9,007 bases of DNA from an uncultured Halieaceae bacterium. GTDB lineage: Bacteria > Pseudomonadota > Gammaproteobacteria > Pseudomonadales > Halieaceae. Below, in pieces: positions 6,617 through 9,007 of this stretch. Location: positions 1 through 9,007 of the forward strand of contig CAJXZI010000063.1 in NCBI GenBank assembly GCA_913063005.1, written 5' to 3'. The position numbers and the translations under genes were made by a program. A model generated the notes under the pieces. It was not told the origin of the DNA and ran no database searches. It saw only the letters and a list, made by a program, of their open reading frames with translations. Each line of letters opens with the position of its first letter. The stretch's first letter is position 1.

Positions 6617-8823
6617 GCACTATTCGACACAGCAGCGCGAATGAAGGGCGTCGTAATTTTCTGAAAGCCTCACTTGGTCTCGCGCTTTCATCATCGGGCG
6701 GTATATCCATTATGTCAGCCGTGGCCGCGGAAGCCTCTGGCACCTTAAACGCCTACGTCGAGATCGATAGCGACGGACAAATCACGATTTTTGCGCCAAA
6801 CCCCGAAGTCGGTCAGGGCGTTAATACATCTCTACCAATGATTGTGGCCGAAGAGTTGGATGCGAATTGGAACGACGTAGTTTGCAAAGCAGCTCCTGTA
6901 GCGCCACATTACGGCGCGCAATTTGCCGGCGGCTCTCTGTCAACGCCAATGCGCTGGGACGAGCTCCGTAAAGTGGGCGCCACAGCCCGCGAAATGCTGT
7001 GCCAAGCAGCTGCGAAGCAGTGGAAAGTCGCACGCTCTGAACTCGCCACGAAGAACTCAATAGTTACTCACTCGCCGAGTGGACGCACAGCTAGTTACAA
7101 GGAGCTTGTCGCCAATGCAGCGTCAATGACTATGCCCGAAGAATCCTTGGTCACGCTGAAAGCAGCGAGCGACTACACCCTGCTTGGTAAGCGTGTGGTT
7201 AACGCATCAGCAGCGGATATCGCTGTCGGTAAACCGATTTTCGGAATAGATGCCACTGCACCGGATATGGTTTATGCGAGCTATGTGAAATGCCCCTCGA
7301 TAGGCGGCATCGCCAAGTCAGCAAACCTCGATGACATCAAAGCCCTGCCCGGCGTCATCGATGCGTTTATTCTCGAAGGCACACCCGGTGCGCTTGATTT
7401 TGGTGCGCTGCGAAATATGCACGCCTTTGCACCGGGAGTCGCGATTGTTGCAAAGGACACATGGTCAGCCTTCAAAGCCAGAAAATCGCTCACCATTGAA
7501 TGGGATTACTCAACCGCTTCCAAAGACGACAGCGACGCACTGAAAGCTGAGGCATTGGAAATTCTGAAATCAGGCGTAGGTCAAAAAGATATCGAGCGAA
7601 CAGGTGACGTGGATACTGCTTTTGCAAACGCCGATCTCACGGCCGACGCGATTTATCAGATGGACTTCGTTTCCCACGCACAACTCGAGCCGCAGGGCGT
7701 CGTTGTCGCTGTTAAGGGAGAGCGTGTTGAAGTCTGGAGCAGCAGCCAAACACCCGTTTTCATCACTCAAAATATAGCCAATCAGCTCGGTATCGACGTA
7801 AAAAACGTGACCGTACATCAAGTTCGAGGTGGCGGTGGTTTTGGTCGGCGTCTATCCAATGAGCCGGTCTTTGAAGCGGCAGCGATCTCTCAACGTGTTG
7901 GAAAGCCCGTCAAACTCCAATGGTCGCGTGAAGACGATATGGCTTTTGATTACTACCGGTCAGCGACGAATTATCGGTTACAAGGTGCGGTCAGTGGCGG
8001 CAAACTTGTTGGCTGGAAAAATCTTATTGCTGCAGGCTCACGCGATGATGAAAACCCCAATTACGCCGCCGGCTATCGCCCTTATGATTTCCCAGGCAAA
8101 GTCATCTCCAACGTCGCGATTGAGCAGACGCTGTTCAAATCTGAGACGCCCACCGGACCTTGGCGAGCCCCGATATCCAATGTCTATGCGTTCGCAGAGC
8201 AATCGTTCATCGCAGAGCTCGCTCACCAAGCGGGAATAGACCATAAAACCTTCTTGCTCGACGCCATAGGTAATCAGGGCTGGATCAAAGAAGGCGACAT
8301 TCAGAGCCTTAACACAGCACGCGCTCGTGCGGTCATCGAGGCGGCAACAAGCGCTGCAGGCTGGGGCCGGAGACTTCCCGAGGGTCGTGGCCTAGGCCTT
8401 GGCTTCTTCTTAAGCCACGCAGGCCATATCGCTGAAGTGGCAGAGGTTAGCGTTGAGGGTAATAACGTCACCGTGCACGATGTCTGGCTTGCGGCTGATG
8501 TCGGTCAGGTAGTAAACCTTTCGGGCCTTGAGAATCAGTTGCAGGGGTCAGTCGTTGACGGTGTAAGTGCGATGGCCGCGCAGTCGATTACCGTCAAGAA
8601 TGGTGCGGTTGTGGAAAGCAACTACGACAGTTACCCACTGCTGCGTATGCCTCAGAGCCCACGTGTACATGTGCAAACACTCGACTCCGGCTATCGCCCA
8701 AGCGGTGCCGGCGAGCCGGCTTTACCACCTTTGGCGCCTGCCGTCTGTAACGCTATTTTCAACGCTTGCGGTAAGCGCATCCGATCGCTCCCTATTAGCA
8801 ACGAAGGATTCACCATCGTTTAA
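6613..8823 (+). CDS. iorB: Mo-hydroxylase large subunit, Tat-exported (isoquinoline 1-oxidoreductase beta-like, xanthine oxidase family)
   Basis: A 736-residue molybdopterin-binding subunit that hydroxylates its substrate with an oxygen atom from water and passes the electrons to IorA. Residues 1-40 look like a twin-arginine signal: R13-R14-N-F-L-K, a hydrophobic stretch 19-38, and a likely cut near AVA/AE at 36-40. Family motifs appear in order: GQGVNTSLPMIVAEELD early in the mature protein, a hammerhead-like region around FGIDATAPDMVYASYVK, HAQLEP at 355-360, RGGGGFGRR at 405-413, GPWRAPISN at 515-523, and GAGEP at 698-702, whose E701 lines up with the catalytic glutamate of the xanthine oxidase family. 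Translation starts at ATG 6613, eight bases after AGGAG (6600-6604). There is no FAD subunit, so a cytochrome or quinone is the probable electron acceptor; none is encoded here. Nor is the XdhC-type cofactor-inserting chaperone seen. The substrate may be an N-heterocycle or an aldehyde. Confidence 0.92.
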   Translation: MSTIRHSSANEGRRNFLKASLGLALSSSGGISIMSAVAAEASGTLNAYVEIDSDGQITIFAPNPEVGQGVNTSLPMIVAEELDANWNDVVCKAAPVAPHYGAQFAGGSLSTPMRWDELRKVGATAREMLCQAAAKQWKVARSELATKNSIVTHSPSGRTASYKELVANAASMTMPEESLVTLKAASDYTLLGKRVVNASAADIAVGKPIFGIDATAPDMVYASYVKCPSIGGIAKSANLDDIKALPGVIDAFILEGTPGALDFGALRNMHAFAPGVAIVAKDTWSAFKARKSLTIEWDYSTASKDDSDALKAEALEILKSGVGQKDIERTGDVDTAFANADLTADAIYQMDFVSHAQLEPQGVVVAVKGERVEVWSSSQTPVFITQNIANQLGIDVKNVTVHQVRGGGGFGRRLSNEPVFEAAAISQRVGKPVKLQWSREDDMAFDYYRSATNYRLQGAVSGGKLVGWKNLIAAGSRDDENPNYAAGYRPYDFPGKVISNVAIEQTLFKSETPTGPWRAPISNVYAFAEQSFIAELAHQAGIDHKTFLLDAIGNQGWIKEGDIQSLNTARARAVIEAATSAAGWGRRLPEGRGLGLGFFLSHAGHIAEVAEVSVEGNNVTVHDVWLAADVGQVVNLSGLENQLQGSVVDGVSAMAAQSITVKNGAVVESNYDSYPLLRMPQSPRVHVQTLDSGYRPSGAGEPALPPLAPAVCNAIFNACGKRIRSLPISNEGFTIV

Positions 8824-8848
8824 AACTGGTTCCTAAGCGTTCTGACAC

Positions 8849-8874
8849 AAAAAAGCCCCCAATTGGGGGCTTTT
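8849..8874. terminator. Bidirectional intrinsic terminator between converging genes
   Basis: AAAAGCCCCC (8851-8860) and GGGGGCTTTT (8865-8874) form a perfect ten-pair stem around the loop AATT. There is a T run on the right for the + strand, and six A residues (8849-8854) on the left that become a T run for the - strand. It lies 26 bases after the iorB stop and 26 bases beyond the stop of the - strand gene ending at 8900, so it can end both transcripts. Confidence 0.93.
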
Positions 8875-8899
8875 GCATTCCAGATGAGTGATCAACGCA

Positions 8900-9007
8900 T
8901 CAAGCACCCACCGCAGCAACGGATGGTGAGGCCTCCGCGTCACTCCTCAGGTCAGCCTTGATCACAGGTAACGTTCTGACGCGCTTGCCCGTCGCATCAA
9001 AAATGGC
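8900..9007 (-). CDS. C-terminal end of a second Mo-hydroxylase large subunit (partial, cut by the window edge)
   Basis: Read on the - strand from base 9007, an open frame of 35 codons ends at a TGA occupying 8902-8900. Its first residues, AIFDATGKRVRTLPV, match the C-terminal signature of xanthine oxidase family molybdopterin-binding subunits and closely resemble the end of IorB in this same window (AIFNACGKRIRSLPI, about residues 714-728). The remaining 20 residues form a polar, alanine-rich tail that IorB lacks. The gene converges on iorB and shares its terminator. It is probably a paralogue with a different or related substrate. Only the end is visible, so its length, partner subunits and catalytic residues cannot be judged. 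Confidence 0.75.
   Translation of the reverse strand, partial: AIFDATGKRVRTLPVIKADLRSDAEASPSVAAVGA

Overview
The window carries four complete genes on the + strand and the tail end of a fifth gene on the - strand. Protein style suggests a Gram-negative proteobacterium, probably a gammaproteobacterium, perhaps a marine one. The evidence is an RND tripartite efflux operon with a lipoprotein adaptor, a Tat-exported molybdenum enzyme, dense coding and moderately GC-rich DNA. The genus cannot be fixed from this sequence alone.

Layout. (1) 8-1552: a 514-residue thiamine-diphosphate (ThDP) enzyme of the acetolactate synthase/benzoylformate decarboxylase superfamily, from an uncharacterised subfamily usually labelled 'acetolactate synthase large subunit'. 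(2) 1553-1727: a 175-base intergenic region with two copies of GAGACAAACC at a 22-base period and a good -10 box placed so close to the next ATG that the transcript may be leaderless. (3) 1728-5992: a two-gene RND efflux operon made of a lipoprotein periplasmic adaptor and a 1033-residue inner-membrane permease with an intact proton-relay set. No outer-membrane channel gene is present. (4) 5993-6100: a 108-base gap with a hairpin just after the permease stop and a TCTTTGC/GCAAAGA inverted repeat before the next operon. (5) 6110-8823: a two-subunit molybdenum hydroxylase of the isoquinoline 1-oxidoreductase (IorAB) type, translationally coupled by an ATGA overlap. (6) 8849-8874: a strong bidirectional intrinsic terminator. 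(7) 8900-9007, - strand: the last 35 codons of a converging gene whose C-terminus resembles that of IorB, so a second Mo-hydroxylase large subunit probably faces the first one tail to tail.

How the genes may work together. The efflux pair and the IorAB pair are each clear functional units. IorA passes electrons through two [2Fe-2S] clusters from the Mo centre in IorB. IorB carries a Tat signal while IorA has none, so the complex is probably folded in the cytoplasm and exported as a unit, and then acts in the periplasm. Any link between the ThDP enzyme, the pump and the Mo-hydroxylase (for example turnover and export of an aldehyde or N-heterocycle) is inference from adjacency only. I see no mobile element, tRNA, rRNA or CRISPR array. 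Most of the window is ordinary metabolic and transport DNA. The most notable items are the hidden second Mo-hydroxylase end and the repeats in the efflux promoter region.
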